From the NCBI RefSeq assembly GCF_900105835.1, contig NZ_LT629783.1, forward strand, positions 1,922,001 to 1,986,000: DNA of 64,000 nucleotides. The letters run 5' to 3'. The notes beneath the pieces were generated by a model. It made no database searches. It was given only the letters and a program-made list of their open reading frames with translations, and was not told the origin of the DNA. Each line of letters begins with the position of its first letter. Positions within the stretch are counted from its first letter, which is position 1. The translations under genes and the position numbers were made by a program. Source of the stretch: Pseudomonas fragi (GTDB taxonomy: Bacteria > Pseudomonadota > Gammaproteobacteria > Pseudomonadales > Pseudomonadaceae). This document shows positions 1 through 8,467 of the stretch, one piece after another.

Positions 1-2
1 AC

Positions 3-626
3 CCGGGCATGCTACCGACCGACAGAATCACCCTGAACTGGACAGGCGCGGAAGGAGCAGGCACCCCGGCCCTGGCGGAAAAACCGGGCAACTTGAGCGG
101 AGGGGTATTGTTTGACATACCGAAGAACGCGGTAGGGGCCAACCTGGGCAGAACCGTTGAAGTGAGCTACAGGGTGAGCCGTGCTGGCGGACTTCTCCAA
201 TCGGAGGTGCTGAACCTGAACATCGCCACGCTTCCCATGGCGCAGATCAGCAATAAAATCTCTGTGGAAAAGGAAACTGGCGGAATACTGGATATTGCGC
301 TGGCCCCCAACGGGGTCAATGTCGATATCCTCACCTGGCCTTTTATCGCTATCGGCCAGAAAGTCTGGCTGAGCCTGGAAGGTCAGAAAGCCGATGGTTC
401 ACCGCACATATTGACGTTATGGACTGCCACTCCAGTGAATGGTACCGAGGTCAATCGAGGTTACTTGCGCAAAGTCGCCGGCGCCGCCTATCTGCAGCAA
501 CTGGCTGACGGCTGCACCCTCGAGGTGACGTTCAAGGTGGCCTTCACGGGCAGCGATCCCACACAGGCGCTGGCCTTCCCGGTCAAAACCCTGGGGATCC
601 TGAACAGTGCCAACCCTCCACTTTAA
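3..626 (+). CDS. Ig-like repeat hypothetical protein, C-terminal part
   Basis: The reading frame is open from the window edge to a stop at 626, so this is probably the C-terminal end of a larger protein. An ATG at 9 exists but has no visible ribosome binding site. The roughly 205 visible residues look like two tandem beta-sandwich units of about 90 residues, each rich in V, L, T and G, with alternating hydrophobic strands and the phrases VEVSYRV and LEVTFKV near the end of each unit. Such units occur in large surface or secreted proteins of Pseudomonas, but no export signal or anchor is visible here. No enzyme motif is seen. The function is unknown and the adhesin-like reading is inference. 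Confidence 0.6.
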   Translation, partial: PGMLPTDRITLNWTGAEGAGTPALAEKPGNLSGGVLFDIPKNAVGANLGRTVEVSYRVSRAGGLLQSEVLNLNIATLPMAQISNKISVEKETGGILDIALAPNGVNVDILTWPFIAIGQKVWLSLEGQKADGSPHILTLWTATPVNGTEVNRGYLRKVAGAAYLQQLADGCTLEVTFKVAFTGSDPTQALAFPVKTLGILNSANPPL

Positions 627-702
627 CGGTGAGTGTCGTCAAGGCGTGCCGCAAAAAGGGCGGTTCTATATTTAAAGCGATATTTACAGCTGCGTGTACA
701 CG

Positions 703-742
703 TTTTTCAGCCCTGATTACACAAGTGATCAGGGCTGAAAAA
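703..742. repeat. Long hairpin between convergent genes
   Basis: CAGCCCTGAT at 708-717 pairs with ATCAGGGCTG at 728-737, and three further pairs (one G-T) close the loop to ACAA. The T-run precedes and the A-run follows the stem on both strands, which is the reverse of a Rho-independent terminator. It may still protect the 3' ends of the two converging transcripts. Confidence 0.6.
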
Positions 743-789
743 ACAGCTCAATTTTGCATTGAGCAATTACACCTTGAGCCAGTAGCGCC

Positions 790-1653
790 TCAAGCCTCCA
801 CCAACCCCGCCCGCGCCTGCAAGCTCAAATGCGCCTGCTCACCCGGGGCAAGGGCCTGGTTATGGGTGCCGCCGCTGGTGGACTCCACGCACACAAAACC
901 CATCACTTCGTTCCAGCTCACGCCCAGCAACGGCCGCTTGCCAGGATGCCAGACCACTGTACTGCCCTGATCACCCGTGTCGATGCTCAAGGCCCGTTGC
1001 CAGGCATGATCATTGAGCTGCATTTCCCCCTCATGCTGGAATACCCGCTGACACCCCCCCGCCACCCGCAATTCACCCTTCTGCTGGCAGACCTCACGGT
1101 TCAACTGGTCGTAGCCGTGTACCCCGTCCAGGCCAGACAGCGCTACCTCGGCAACATCACCAATACGCCAATACGCGCGCAGCGCCTGGCTCACCTGGCA
1201 GGGTTCGTCGTCCTGGTGTTCAGTACTCAGGCGCAACTCCATTTCTTCGCCCAGGCGCGCATGCAAATCCACCTGCCAATCGCACAACTGCAAGCGCCAG
1301 TGCAGGCTCACACCTTCTTCGTCACTGCTGCTGTCGAGCAGTTTCCAGTCGATCAAGCGCGCCCAGCCGTGGGATGGCCATGCGTTCTCACTGGGGTGGC
1401 GACCGTACCAGGGCCAGAAGATCGGTACTCCACCGCGGATCGCACCCACCTGCGGCCACTTGGCAGCGCACCACAGCCAGGGTTTCTGCCCGGTTGGCTT
1501 GAAGTGCAGCAACTGTGCGCCCTGACGGCTGAACACCGCCTGGCAATGTGGATGGTCGATCACCAGCACGTCGCGCTGCTGAAAGCGCTCCCACTGGAAG
1601 ATCGGCTGCTCACGCCTGGATTTGAAAAAACGGTGAAGCGGATGCTCATGCAT
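790..1653 (-). CDS. D-hexose-6-phosphate mutarotase (aldose 1-epimerase family)
   Basis: The 287-residue product resembles the YeaD branch of the aldose 1-epimerase superfamily, which interconverts alpha and beta anomers of hexose 6-phosphates in the cytoplasm. Family-like features are the segment GGVPIFWPWYGRHP around residues 74-87 and an overall beta-rich composition without a signal peptide. It is the last gene of the leftward glucose-uptake cluster, downstream of oprB and separated from it by a terminator at 1697-1725, so it may need readthrough or its own promoter. Its position beside gtsABCD-oprB fits a role in supplying the right sugar-phosphate anomer. Which hexose phosphate is the substrate cannot be told from sequence. 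Confidence 0.88.
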   Translation of the reverse strand: MHEHPLHRFFKSRREQPIFQWERFQQRDVLVIDHPHCQAVFSRQGAQLLHFKPTGQKPWLWCAAKWPQVGAIRGGVPIFWPWYGRHPSENAWPSHGWARLIDWKLLDSSSDEEGVSLHWRLQLCDWQVDLHARLGEEMELRLSTEHQDDEPCQVSQALRAYWRIGDVAEVALSGLDGVHGYDQLNREVCQQKGELRVAGGCQRVFQHEGEMQLNDHAWQRALSIDTGDQGSTVVWHPGKRPLLGVSWNEVMGFVCVESTSGGTHNQALAPGEQAHLSLQARAGLVEA

Positions 1654-1696
1654 GTGCCGCAGTCCTGAAATTCATGCGCCGAGGTGTGCAGCCCCG

Positions 1697-1725
1697 AAAA
1701 AAAGCGGATAGCCAAGGCTATCCGC
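1697..1725 (-). terminator. Rho-independent terminator after oprB
   Basis: On the minus strand GCGGATAGCC and GGCTATCCGC form a 10-bp stem with a 2-nt loop, followed by seven T. It lies 25 bp past the oprB stop codon. Confidence 0.88.
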
Positions 1726-1750
1726 TGGGAAAACAAGGAGCTTAGCGCAT

Positions 1751-3088
1751 TTAGAACGTCGACTGAATTTTCAGTCCGGCCACCAATGCGTTGTCTACCT
1801 GGTCCACACCACCCGGGTGAGTGATGTACTGCAGGTTTGGACGCACCGTCAGCCAGTTGGTCACATGGAAGCCGTAGTTGAGTTCGTAGTTGTACTCGGT
1901 GTTGCGCAGCGGCGTGTACAGCGGGTCACTGTAGTCGGTGGCGCCAATGGAAGCGTTAATCAGCTCGGCGCTTTTCTTCACGTCGTCGTTAACGTGGATA
2001 CGGGCGGCGCCAATGCCGATGTCATCCTTGGGCCGGGCATCGAACGGGCCCTTGTACACGAACATCAGCGACTGGTAATTGTCGACGATATTGGTGGCCT
2101 TGTCGTGGAAGGTGGCGTTGGCCGCGATATGCAGACCGCGCGCAGCGTCACCGTTGTGGCTGGTGAGCTGCTGTTGCACGACAAACCAGTAACCGTGCTT
2201 GCTGTCGCGTACGCGGTAGTCTTCACCATCAGTGGTGATATTGACCTTCACGTCATCGGCAGGCGCAGTGCTCTTGTAGTAACCGACACGGTATTCGCCC
2301 GGCAGGTCGTTGACCTTGGGCGACCACACCAGTTCAACCGGCAATACGGTGCCCTTGGTGCCACTGCCGCTGAGCTTGAAGCCGTTGCCGTGCTCCAGTT
2401 GCGACGGGTTCTGGTTGTAGGCACCGATTTGCGCGTACAGCTCAGGGGTAATGTTGTACTTGATCCGCAGTGCCGCCTGGCTGACCGGCCAGTTGTACCA
2501 GAGGTTGGTGGCCCAGTTGCCCACTTGCGAGCCACAGAACGCCAGGTTCTGGAATTCGCACGGGAAGGTGTTGAAGTCTTCGCCTTCGCCGAAATAACCG
2601 GCCTTGACGTCCAGCTTGCCATCGAGGAACTGGTGCTGAATCCACAATTGGGTCAGGCGCACCATATGGCCACGACCATAGACTTCCTGCGAGGAGCTCA
2701 GGGTGCCGGCACGCGGATCACCGACACGGTCATTGGAGATGTTCTGACCATTACGGTTGGTCAGCTGGATCTTGGCCTGGGTGTTGTCCCAGCCCCACAG
2801 CTTTTGCAGGTCCAGGGCTACGCCCAGGCCAAACTGGTCGCTGTAGCGCGCGGTCTTGTCGTCGTTGTAGCCGCCATGCAGGTTGGCACCCACTTCACCG
2901 ACATAATCGGCCTTGATGTCGATACCCTGCTCGATCAGCTTGGTGCGCTCACCGCCCCAGTCGCCGGTCATCCATTTCGAATCGGCACTGAACGCTTCGT
3001 CAGCGTAGACACTGCTTGCACCCAGGCTCAGCGCCACAATGGCCGACAGCTGGCAAGCCAGACGGGTACGGGTCATTCTGTTAGTCAT
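1751..3088 (-). CDS. oprB: Carbohydrate-selective porin OprB
   Basis: Outer-membrane porin for glucose and related sugars. The 445-residue product has a signal peptide ending near SSVYA-DEAF (about residue 29), then the OprB-family opening with WMTGDWGGERTKL. The rest alternates short hydrophobic strands and charged turns, as in a 16-strand barrel, and the protein ends in the aromatic residue F, typical of outer-membrane beta-barrels. It lies just downstream of gtsD on the same strand (83 bp), matching the known order in other pseudomonads where OprB feeds the periplasmic binding protein GtsA. The leader carries an A-rich CA-type motif close to the ribosome binding site (see 3103-3115), suggesting Crc/Hfq control. 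Confidence 0.95.
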   Translation of the reverse strand: MTNRMTRTRLACQLSAIVALSLGASSVYADEAFSADSKWMTGDWGGERTKLIEQGIDIKADYVGEVGANLHGGYNDDKTARYSDQFGLGVALDLQKLWGWDNTQAKIQLTNRNGQNISNDRVGDPRAGTLSSSQEVYGRGHMVRLTQLWIQHQFLDGKLDVKAGYFGEGEDFNTFPCEFQNLAFCGSQVGNWATNLWYNWPVSQAALRIKYNITPELYAQIGAYNQNPSQLEHGNGFKLSGSGTKGTVLPVELVWSPKVNDLPGEYRVGYYKSTAPADDVKVNITTDGEDYRVRDSKHGYWFVVQQQLTSHNGDAARGLHIAANATFHDKATNIVDNYQSLMFVYKGPFDARPKDDIGIGAARIHVNDDVKKSAELINASIGATDYSDPLYTPLRNTEYNYELNYGFHVTNWLTVRPNLQYITHPGGVDQVDNALVAGLKIQSTF

Positions 3089-3102
3089 CCCTTAAATCCT
3101 CG

Positions 3103-3115
3103 TTGTTTTCTTATT
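3103..3115 (-). promoter_or_regulatory. Possible Crc/Hfq CA motif in the oprB leader
   Basis: The minus strand reads AATAAGAAAACAA just upstream of the oprB translation start, close to the AANAANAA pattern bound by Hfq/Crc in pseudomonads. Assigned by pattern only. Confidence 0.4.
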
Positions 3116-3171
3116 GGCTTTGTTTAACGCGGCACCACTCAAGGAGGCCCGGTAACAGGCTCCCTGTTGAC

Positions 3172-4332
3172 TTAACGACCCTTGAATTGCGCCACGTTAT
3201 CAGCCCGGCCTTGAGCCTGGGGCGAGCTCATCGCCCCCAGACGCTCACCCGTATTCGCATCAAACAGTAGCACTTTGGCAGGATCGAACTGCAAATTGAG
3301 GCTCTGGCCGACCGCAGGTGCATCGTCTGGGGCCAGGCGGCAGCACACCTTGATGCCATTGAGGCTGACAAAAACCAGAGTGTCCGGGCCGGTTGGCTCT
3401 ACAACCTGCACTTCGGCGCGAATCACCGGCAGGCCATTGGCCTCGGCTGGGGCCAGCACAATCTGCTCGGCGCGGATGCCCACGATCACATCGCGGTCCT
3501 CCAGCCCTGCGTCCTGCATGCCCAGCGGCAGCTCGCAACGCGCCTGGCCGCTGTCGAGCAGGGCCAGCAAACGGCCGTCGCGGCGTTGCAAGCGCAGAGG
3601 GATAAAGTTCATCGGCGGCGAGCCAATAAAGCTGGCGACAAACAGGTTGGCCGGGTCGTTGTAGATCTGCTTCGGGGTGCCGAACTGTTGAATGATGCCG
3701 TCCTTCATCACCGCCACCTTGTCGCCCAGGGTCATGGCTTCGATCTGGTCGTGGGTCACATAGACGGTGGTGGTTTTCAGGCGCTGGTGCATCAGTTTCA
3801 TTTCGGTACGCATCTCGACCCGCAGCTTGGCGTCGAGGTTGGACAACGGCTCGTCAAACAGATAAATCTTCGGCCGCCGCGCCAGCGCCCGGCCCATGGC
3901 CACCCGCTGCTGCTGACCACCGGACAACTGGCCGGGCTTGCGGCCCAGCAGGTGTTCGATCTGCAGCAGCTTGGACACCCGCGCCACCTCTTCATCAATG
4001 GCTGCAGCGCTCATCTTGCGGATCTTCAGGCCGAAGGCGATGTTGTCGCGCACGCTCATGGTCGGGTACAGCGCATAAGACTGAAACACCATGGCGATAT
4101 CACGGTCCTTGGGGCTCATGCCACTGATGTCGGCGTCGTCCACCAGGATCGCCCCGCCACTGATGGTCTCAAGCCCGGCAATGCAGTTCATCAGGGTCGA
4201 TTTGCCGCAGCCCGAAGGCCCGACCAGAATCAGGAACTCGCCGTCATCGATTTTAAGCTCGATGTTTTTCAGCGTGTCGGGCAAACCCTTGCCGTAGGAT
4301 TTATTTACGTTGCGTAATTCGAGAGTCGCCAT
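3172..4332 (-). CDS. gtsD: Glucose ABC transporter ATP-binding protein
   Basis: ATPase subunit of the sugar importer, MalK/UgpC class, 386 residues. Walker A GPSGCGKST is at 38-46, the LSGGQ signature at 136-140 and Walker B IYLFDEP at 156-162. A C-terminal OB-fold (TOBE-like) region of about 150 residues follows, as in MalK-type proteins. It starts 3 bp after the stop of the permease gene gtsC, so the two are translated as one operon with gtsB and gtsA. The neighbours GtsA, OprB, GtrS/GltR and Glk identify glucose as the likely substrate. Some annotations call such proteins UgpC or a glycerol-phosphate importer, and context argues against that here. Confidence 0.93.
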   Translation of the reverse strand: MATLELRNVNKSYGKGLPDTLKNIELKIDDGEFLILVGPSGCGKSTLMNCIAGLETISGGAILVDDADISGMSPKDRDIAMVFQSYALYPTMSVRDNIAFGLKIRKMSAAAIDEEVARVSKLLQIEHLLGRKPGQLSGGQQQRVAMGRALARRPKIYLFDEPLSNLDAKLRVEMRTEMKLMHQRLKTTTVYVTHDQIEAMTLGDKVAVMKDGIIQQFGTPKQIYNDPANLFVASFIGSPPMNFIPLRLQRRDGRLLALLDSGQARCELPLGMQDAGLEDRDVIVGIRAEQIVLAPAEANGLPVIRAEVQVVEPTGPDTLVFVSLNGIKVCCRLAPDDAPAVGQSLNLQFDPAKVLLFDANTGERLGAMSSPQAQGRADNVAQFKGR

Positions 4333-4335
4333 GCC

Positions 4336-5172
4336 TTACCCCTTGACCGCGCCGGACGTCAGCCCGCGCAGAAAATACTTGCCCGCAAAGATGTAGACCA
4401 GCAGCGTCGGCAGCCCCGCGATCATGGCCGCAGCCATGTCCACGTTGTATTCCTTGGCGCCGGTGCTGGTATTGACCAGGTTGTTGAGCGCCACCGTAAT
4501 CGGCTGCGCATCGCCACTGGCAAACACCACACCAAACAGAAAGTCGTTCCAGATTTGAGTGAACTGCCAGATCAGGCAGACCATGACGATGGGCACCGAC
4601 ATCGGCAGCAGGATGCGCCCGAAAATCGTGAAAAAGCCTGCACCGTCCAACCGCGCAGCCTTGACCAGCGCATCCGGGATGCTGACGTAGTAGTTGCGGA
4701 AAAACAGCGTGGTAAAGGCCAGGCCATAGACCACGTGCACCAGCACCAGGCCGGTGGTGGTATTGGCCAGGCCCAGTTTGCCGATGGTGAATGAGGCCGG
4801 CAGCAACACGGTTTGAAACGGCAGGAAGCAACCGAACAGCAACAGGCCGAAAAACAGCTGCGAGCCGCGAAAACGCCACATCGACAAGACATAACCGTTC
4901 ATGGCGCCGATAAAGGTCGAGATCAGTACCGCTGGCACGGTGATTTTCACCGAGTTCCAGAAATAACCGCCCACCGTGTCCCAGGCCTTGATCCAGCCGA
5001 TACCGTCGATCACTTGCGGCCAGCTCAGCAGGTTGCCGGTGCGGATGTCTTCGGGGCTTTTGAAGCTGGTAAGCAGCATCACCACCAGTGGCACCAGGTA
5101 CACCGCCGCCGCCAGGATCAGGGTGGCGTAGATCGCCACACGGCTGAAGGTAAAACGCTGAGTATTAATCAT
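4336..5172 (-). CDS. gtsC: Glucose ABC transporter permease
   Basis: Inner-membrane permease of the MalG type, 278 residues with six predicted membrane spans. The first covers about residues 13-35. The EAA-type loop that docks on the ATPase appears as VKAARLDGAGFFTIFGRILLPM, near residues 189-210, given here in shortened form as AARLDGAGFFTIF. The start codon overlaps the end of gtsB by 8 bp, which implies translational coupling. Together with GtsB it forms the transmembrane pore that accepts glucose from GtsA. Confidence 0.93.
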   Translation of the reverse strand: MINTQRFTFSRVAIYATLILAAAVYLVPLVVMLLTSFKSPEDIRTGNLLSWPQVIDGIGWIKAWDTVGGYFWNSVKITVPAVLISTFIGAMNGYVLSMWRFRGSQLFFGLLLFGCFLPFQTVLLPASFTIGKLGLANTTTGLVLVHVVYGLAFTTLFFRNYYVSIPDALVKAARLDGAGFFTIFGRILLPMSVPIVMVCLIWQFTQIWNDFLFGVVFASGDAQPITVALNNLVNTSTGAKEYNVDMAAAMIAGLPTLLVYIFAGKYFLRGLTSGAVKG

Positions 5173-6073
5173 GGCGCTTGTTCCTCAGCTCGGAGTACAG
5201 ATACGGCACGAGGATGGCCAGGATCGCCCCCAGCATCATGATCGCACTGGCAGAACCCACACCCATTTGCCCACGGCTGAAGGTGAACGAATACATGAAC
5301 ATCGCGGGCAAGTCCGAGGAGTAACCCGGGCCACCGGCGGTCATCGCCGACACCAGGTCGAAACTCTTGATGGCAATGTGCGCGAGGATCATGAAGGCGC
5401 TGAAAAACACTGGGCGCAGGCTCGGCAAGACAATACGCAGGTAGATGGTCGGCAAACTTGCGCCGTCGACCTGGGCGGCACGAATGATCGACTGATCGAC
5501 CCCGCGCAACCCGGCCAGGAACATCGCCATGACAAACCCGGAGGCCTGCCATACCGCCGCGATCACCAGGCAGTACACCACCCGGTCCTGATCCAGCAGC
5601 CAGTCAAAGCGAAAACCTTCCCAGCCCCAGTCACGGAGCATCTTGTCCAGGCCCAGCCCCGGGTTGAGCAGCCATTTCCAGGCTGTACCGGTAACGATCA
5701 TCGACAGCGCCATCGGGTACAGATAAATGGTGCGGATAAAGCCTTCCTTGCGGATCCGCTGGTCGAGGAGTATCGCCAGGAACACGCCGATCACCAGGCT
5801 GATGACGATAAACATGCCGCCAAACACCGCCAGGTTCTTGCTGGCAACCCACCAGCGGTCGTTGGCCATCAACCGTGCATATTGCTGCAGGCCGACCCAC
5901 TGGTAGCTGGGCATAAAGCTGGAGTTGGTGAACGAGAGCAAAAACGTCCAAAAAATGTAGCCATAAAAGCCGACCAACACGATCAGCATGCTCGGTGCCA
6001 AAACCAGCTTGGGCAACCAGCGCTGCAGCGCATCAAAGGGCGAGGCCTTGCTGAACACAGCCACGGAACTCAT
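5165..6073 (-). CDS. gtsB: Glucose ABC transporter permease
   Basis: Inner-membrane permease of the MalF/UgpA type, 302 residues. The start at 6073 (MSSVAVFSK) is chosen because GGGAG lies just upstream. An open frame extends 27 codons further but lacks a binding site and would overlap nothing useful. Six hydrophobic spans are visible, beginning with LVLAPSMLIVLVGFYGYIF near residue 22. An EAA-like loop with RAAQVDGASLPTIYLRIVLP (in part AAQVDGASLPTIY) lies in the C-terminal third. It lies between gtsA and gtsC in the operon. Confidence 0.92.
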   Translation of the reverse strand: MSSVAVFSKASPFDALQRWLPKLVLAPSMLIVLVGFYGYIFWTFLLSFTNSSFMPSYQWVGLQQYARLMANDRWWVASKNLAVFGGMFIVISLVIGVFLAILLDQRIRKEGFIRTIYLYPMALSMIVTGTAWKWLLNPGLGLDKMLRDWGWEGFRFDWLLDQDRVVYCLVIAAVWQASGFVMAMFLAGLRGVDQSIIRAAQVDGASLPTIYLRIVLPSLRPVFFSAFMILAHIAIKSFDLVSAMTAGGPGYSSDLPAMFMYSFTFSRGQMGVGSASAIMMLGAILAILVPYLYSELRNKRHD

Positions 6074-6178
6074 CGAAATACTCCCGGCAGGGTATGCCGG
6101 CATCTGCCAATGCAGATGCCGCACAACCAGGGACAAGGGGGGAGCCACGCGCAAGGCGTGGCGGGTCAGCTCAACGAA

Positions 6179-7468
6179 TTACTGTGCCGACTTGATGGCC
6201 GAGTAGAGCTTTTTCCCGGCCGTGGCCGGATCAGCATTCTTGTCGCTCATAAAGTTGCTCACCGTGTCGAAAATCGCGCCCTGCACTGCCAGCGAGGTGG
6301 CCATGTTATGCGCCATGCTCGGCAACTGGCCGTGGGTTTTGCCGGCTTCGGCGAAGTCTTTGGCGGAGGCCTGGGCACAGCTGTCGAACTTGCTCATGTC
6401 CAGGTCACTGCGAACCGGGATCGAGCCCTTGTTCTGGTTGAACACGTACTGGAATTCAGGCTCAAGCGCGACTTTGGCCACGTCGTTCTGCGCGGCGATA
6501 TTGCCCGGCGTGTTGTTTTTCGCCGAGAGCTTGAACATTGCCAGCGAATCGATGTTGTAGGTGAAGCTGCCCTGGGTGCCCGGGAACGGCACGCACTCGA
6601 AATCAGTGCCGGCCTTTTTGCCCGCCGCCGCCCATTCGCTTTTCGCCCAGTCGCCCATGATCTGCATACCGGCCTTGCCGTTGATCACCTTGGCCGCTTC
6701 CAGGTTCCAGTCCTGGCCAGTGCCATCAGGGTCCATATAGCCCTGAAGCTTTTTCAGGTTACTGAACACTTCAGCCATCTGCGGGCCGGTAAGGGTTTTT
6801 TCATCAAGGTCGACGAAGGCTTTTTTGTAGCCTTCAGGGCCCATGACGCTCAGCACCAGGTCTTCAAACACCGTGCTGTCCTGCCAGGGCTGGCCACCGT
6901 GGGCCAGGGGGATAAAGCCGGCGGCCTTGAGCTTGTCGCCCGCAGCAAAAAGTTCGTCAAGGGTGGCAGGAGCCTTGTCGATACCGGCCTTTTTGAACAC
7001 TTCAGGGTTGATCCACAACCAGTTCACCCGGTGGATGTTCACCGGCACCGCCACATAGTGGCCGTTATATTTCATGGTGTCGGATACGGTCTTGGACAGC
7101 ATCGCGTCCCAGTTATTGGCCTTGGACACCTCATCGAGGTTGGTCAACAAACCCAGTGCGCCCCACTCCTGCAAGTCGGGGCCCTTGATCTGTGCCGCTG
7201 ACGGCGGGTTGCCCGATACGGCGCGGGTCTTGAGCACGGTCATGGCCGCAGCACCGCCACCGCCGGCTACAGCGCTGTCCTGCCAGGTGTAACCGTCTTT
7301 TTCGATCAGTTTTTTCAGTACATCAACCGCTTTGGCTTCACCACCGGATGTCCACCAATGCACCACTTCAACCGTGCCTTTGGAGTCGGCAGGGGCGGCA
7401 GCATAAGCACCCAGGGGGAACAGTGTGGCAAGCGAAATGACAACGGCGAGGCGATTGAATGAATTCAT
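6179..7468 (-). CDS. gtsA: Glucose ABC transporter periplasmic binding protein
   Basis: Solute-binding protein, 429 residues, that captures glucose in the periplasm and hands it to GtsBC. The start at 7468 ([10 protein letters not shown]) gives a clear Sec signal peptide ending near GAYA-AAP, preceded by AAGAAAGG as the binding site. An upstream in-frame start is less likely because it would bury the signal sequence. The mature part opens with [16 protein letters not shown], the typical extracellular solute-binding family 1 opening. It is the first gene of gtsABCD. The leader holds a CA-type motif overlapping the binding site, so catabolite repression through Crc/Hfq is likely. Confidence 0.94.
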   Translation of the reverse strand: MNSFNRLAVVISLATLFPLGAYAAAPADSKGTVEVVHWWTSGGEAKAVDVLKKLIEKDGYTWQDSAVAGGGGAAAMTVLKTRAVSGNPPSAAQIKGPDLQEWGALGLLTNLDEVSKANNWDAMLSKTVSDTMKYNGHYVAVPVNIHRVNWLWINPEVFKKAGIDKAPATLDELFAAGDKLKAAGFIPLAHGGQPWQDSTVFEDLVLSVMGPEGYKKAFVDLDEKTLTGPQMAEVFSNLKKLQGYMDPDGTGQDWNLEAAKVINGKAGMQIMGDWAKSEWAAAGKKAGTDFECVPFPGTQGSFTYNIDSLAMFKLSAKNNTPGNIAAQNDVAKVALEPEFQYVFNQNKGSIPVRSDLDMSKFDSCAQASAKDFAEAGKTHGQLPSMAHNMATSLAVQGAIFDTVSNFMSDKNADPATAGKKLYSAIKSAQ

Positions 7469-7475
7469 GTCGAGA

Positions 7476-7489
7476 CCTTTCTTGTTGTT
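7476..7489 (-). promoter_or_regulatory. Possible Crc/Hfq CA motif overlapping the gtsA ribosome binding site
   Basis: The minus strand reads AACAACAAGAAAGG immediately upstream of the gtsA ATG, fitting the AANAANAA pattern for Hfq/Crc binding. The rest of the roughly 350-bp gap up to 7819 holds no gene that I can support and presumably contains the divergent promoters. Confidence 0.5.
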
Positions 7490-7819
7490 ATAGCTGTGCA
7501 AGTCTTTTGCTTGCGCTGCCAAAGAGTTTATCCATCAGGGGCGGCCCGCGCGTAACGAACAGACGGGCAAATGTCACAAGCTGGTGACATAGCGGCTCGG
7601 CGAGCCCCTGGTTCCAAAAATACTTCGACTGAGTCCAGATGTGCATTCTCAAAACCCCTGAAGCGGTGCCTACAACCTGGCAAAGCAATTTCCGCGTTGC
7701 ATGTAGGACGCATCCCGAAGTCGTTTTCCCACGTTGAACCTGAAAATAACTTCAGCGAGTCTGCAACACGTCGCCACAATTCAAGAACGGATGCAGGTCC
7801 CCATCAGGAGATGAGACTC

Positions 7820-8467
7820 ATGCCAAAACATCAGGCTGCGCCCCGCAACCACTGCTTTATTTGCCTGCTCAAACACCACGACGGTTGCCCCTACGCCTGG
7901 AAACTGGATATTCAGCGCTCAGGCAAAGTGCATATCCACCTGTTCAACTTCGCCGACTACGGCGGCGAGGCCGCAGCCCTGGAAGCGGCCGAAAGCCTGC
8001 GTAACCAACTGGTGCTGAAAATGCCCCAGGTGTTCAGCTACGAAAGCCGCCAGCGCCTGATGCCCCACAACACCAGCGGCCACCCGGGGGTCTACCGGGT
8101 GCAGTCCAACCATATTGACTACTGGCGCGCGACCACCCGGATTCACGGCTACAACCTGAGCAAGAGCTTTCGTGTAGATCGTTATGGCGAGGAGCAGGCC
8201 AAACAGCTGGCGCTGCAAGAGCGTGAGCGACAACTGAGCCTGTGCAACGAGCCCTATGACGTGGCGATGAAAAAGCTGCAACAGCACTTCAGCCAGACCA
8301 GCAGGCGCGTGCGCGAAAACCGGATCAATGCCGCCATGAACACACCCCGCCCGGCCAAACCGGCGATTGAAAAGTGCTCAAGCCCCCATCAGGAGCCCCT
8401 GCTGCCCATCAGCCCCGAGCAGGCCAGCCTGTCGATCAATCGCCATTTCGCGGCAAGTGCAAAGTAA
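7820..8467 (+). CDS. AP2-domain-like protein of the glucose cluster
   Basis: A 215-residue soluble protein. The ATG at 7820 is chosen because AGGAG at 7806-7810 lies nine bases before it, while the ATG at 7811 is too close to that site. The N-terminal part holds CFICLLKH with a possible metal-binding Cys pair. The centre (about residues 80-145) reads GVYRVQSNHIDYWRATTRIHGYNLSKSFRV followed by EEQAKQLALQERE, here cited in pieces GVYRVQS and YWRATTRIHG. That is the beta-strand plus helix pattern of AP2/ERF DNA-binding domains. It is divergent from gtsA and converges on gtrS, overlapping its 3' end by 32 bp. A DNA-binding role in glucose uptake is an inference from position. Confidence 0.75.
   Translation: MPKHQAAPRNHCFICLLKHHDGCPYAWKLDIQRSGKVHIHLFNFADYGGEAAALEAAESLRNQLVLKMPQVFSYESRQRLMPHNTSGHPGVYRVQSNHIDYWRATTRIHGYNLSKSFRVDRYGEEQAKQLALQERERQLSLCNEPYDVAMKKLQQHFSQTSRRVRENRINAAMNTPRPAKPAIEKCSSPHQEPLLPISPEQASLSINRHFAASAK

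Noticed and set aside
703..742. Rho-independent terminator for the first gene
   Set aside because: The stem is strong, but the T-run is before and the A-run after it on both strands, so it is recorded only as a hairpin.
5171..7201. A 676-codon open frame antisense to gtsB and gtsA
   Set aside because: It crosses two well-supported genes and the gap between them, with no start signal and no domain.
3172..7468. Glycerol-3-phosphate (Ugp) importer
   Set aside because: The ATPase resembles UgpC, but the neighbours oprB, gtrS/gltR and glk point to glucose uptake.
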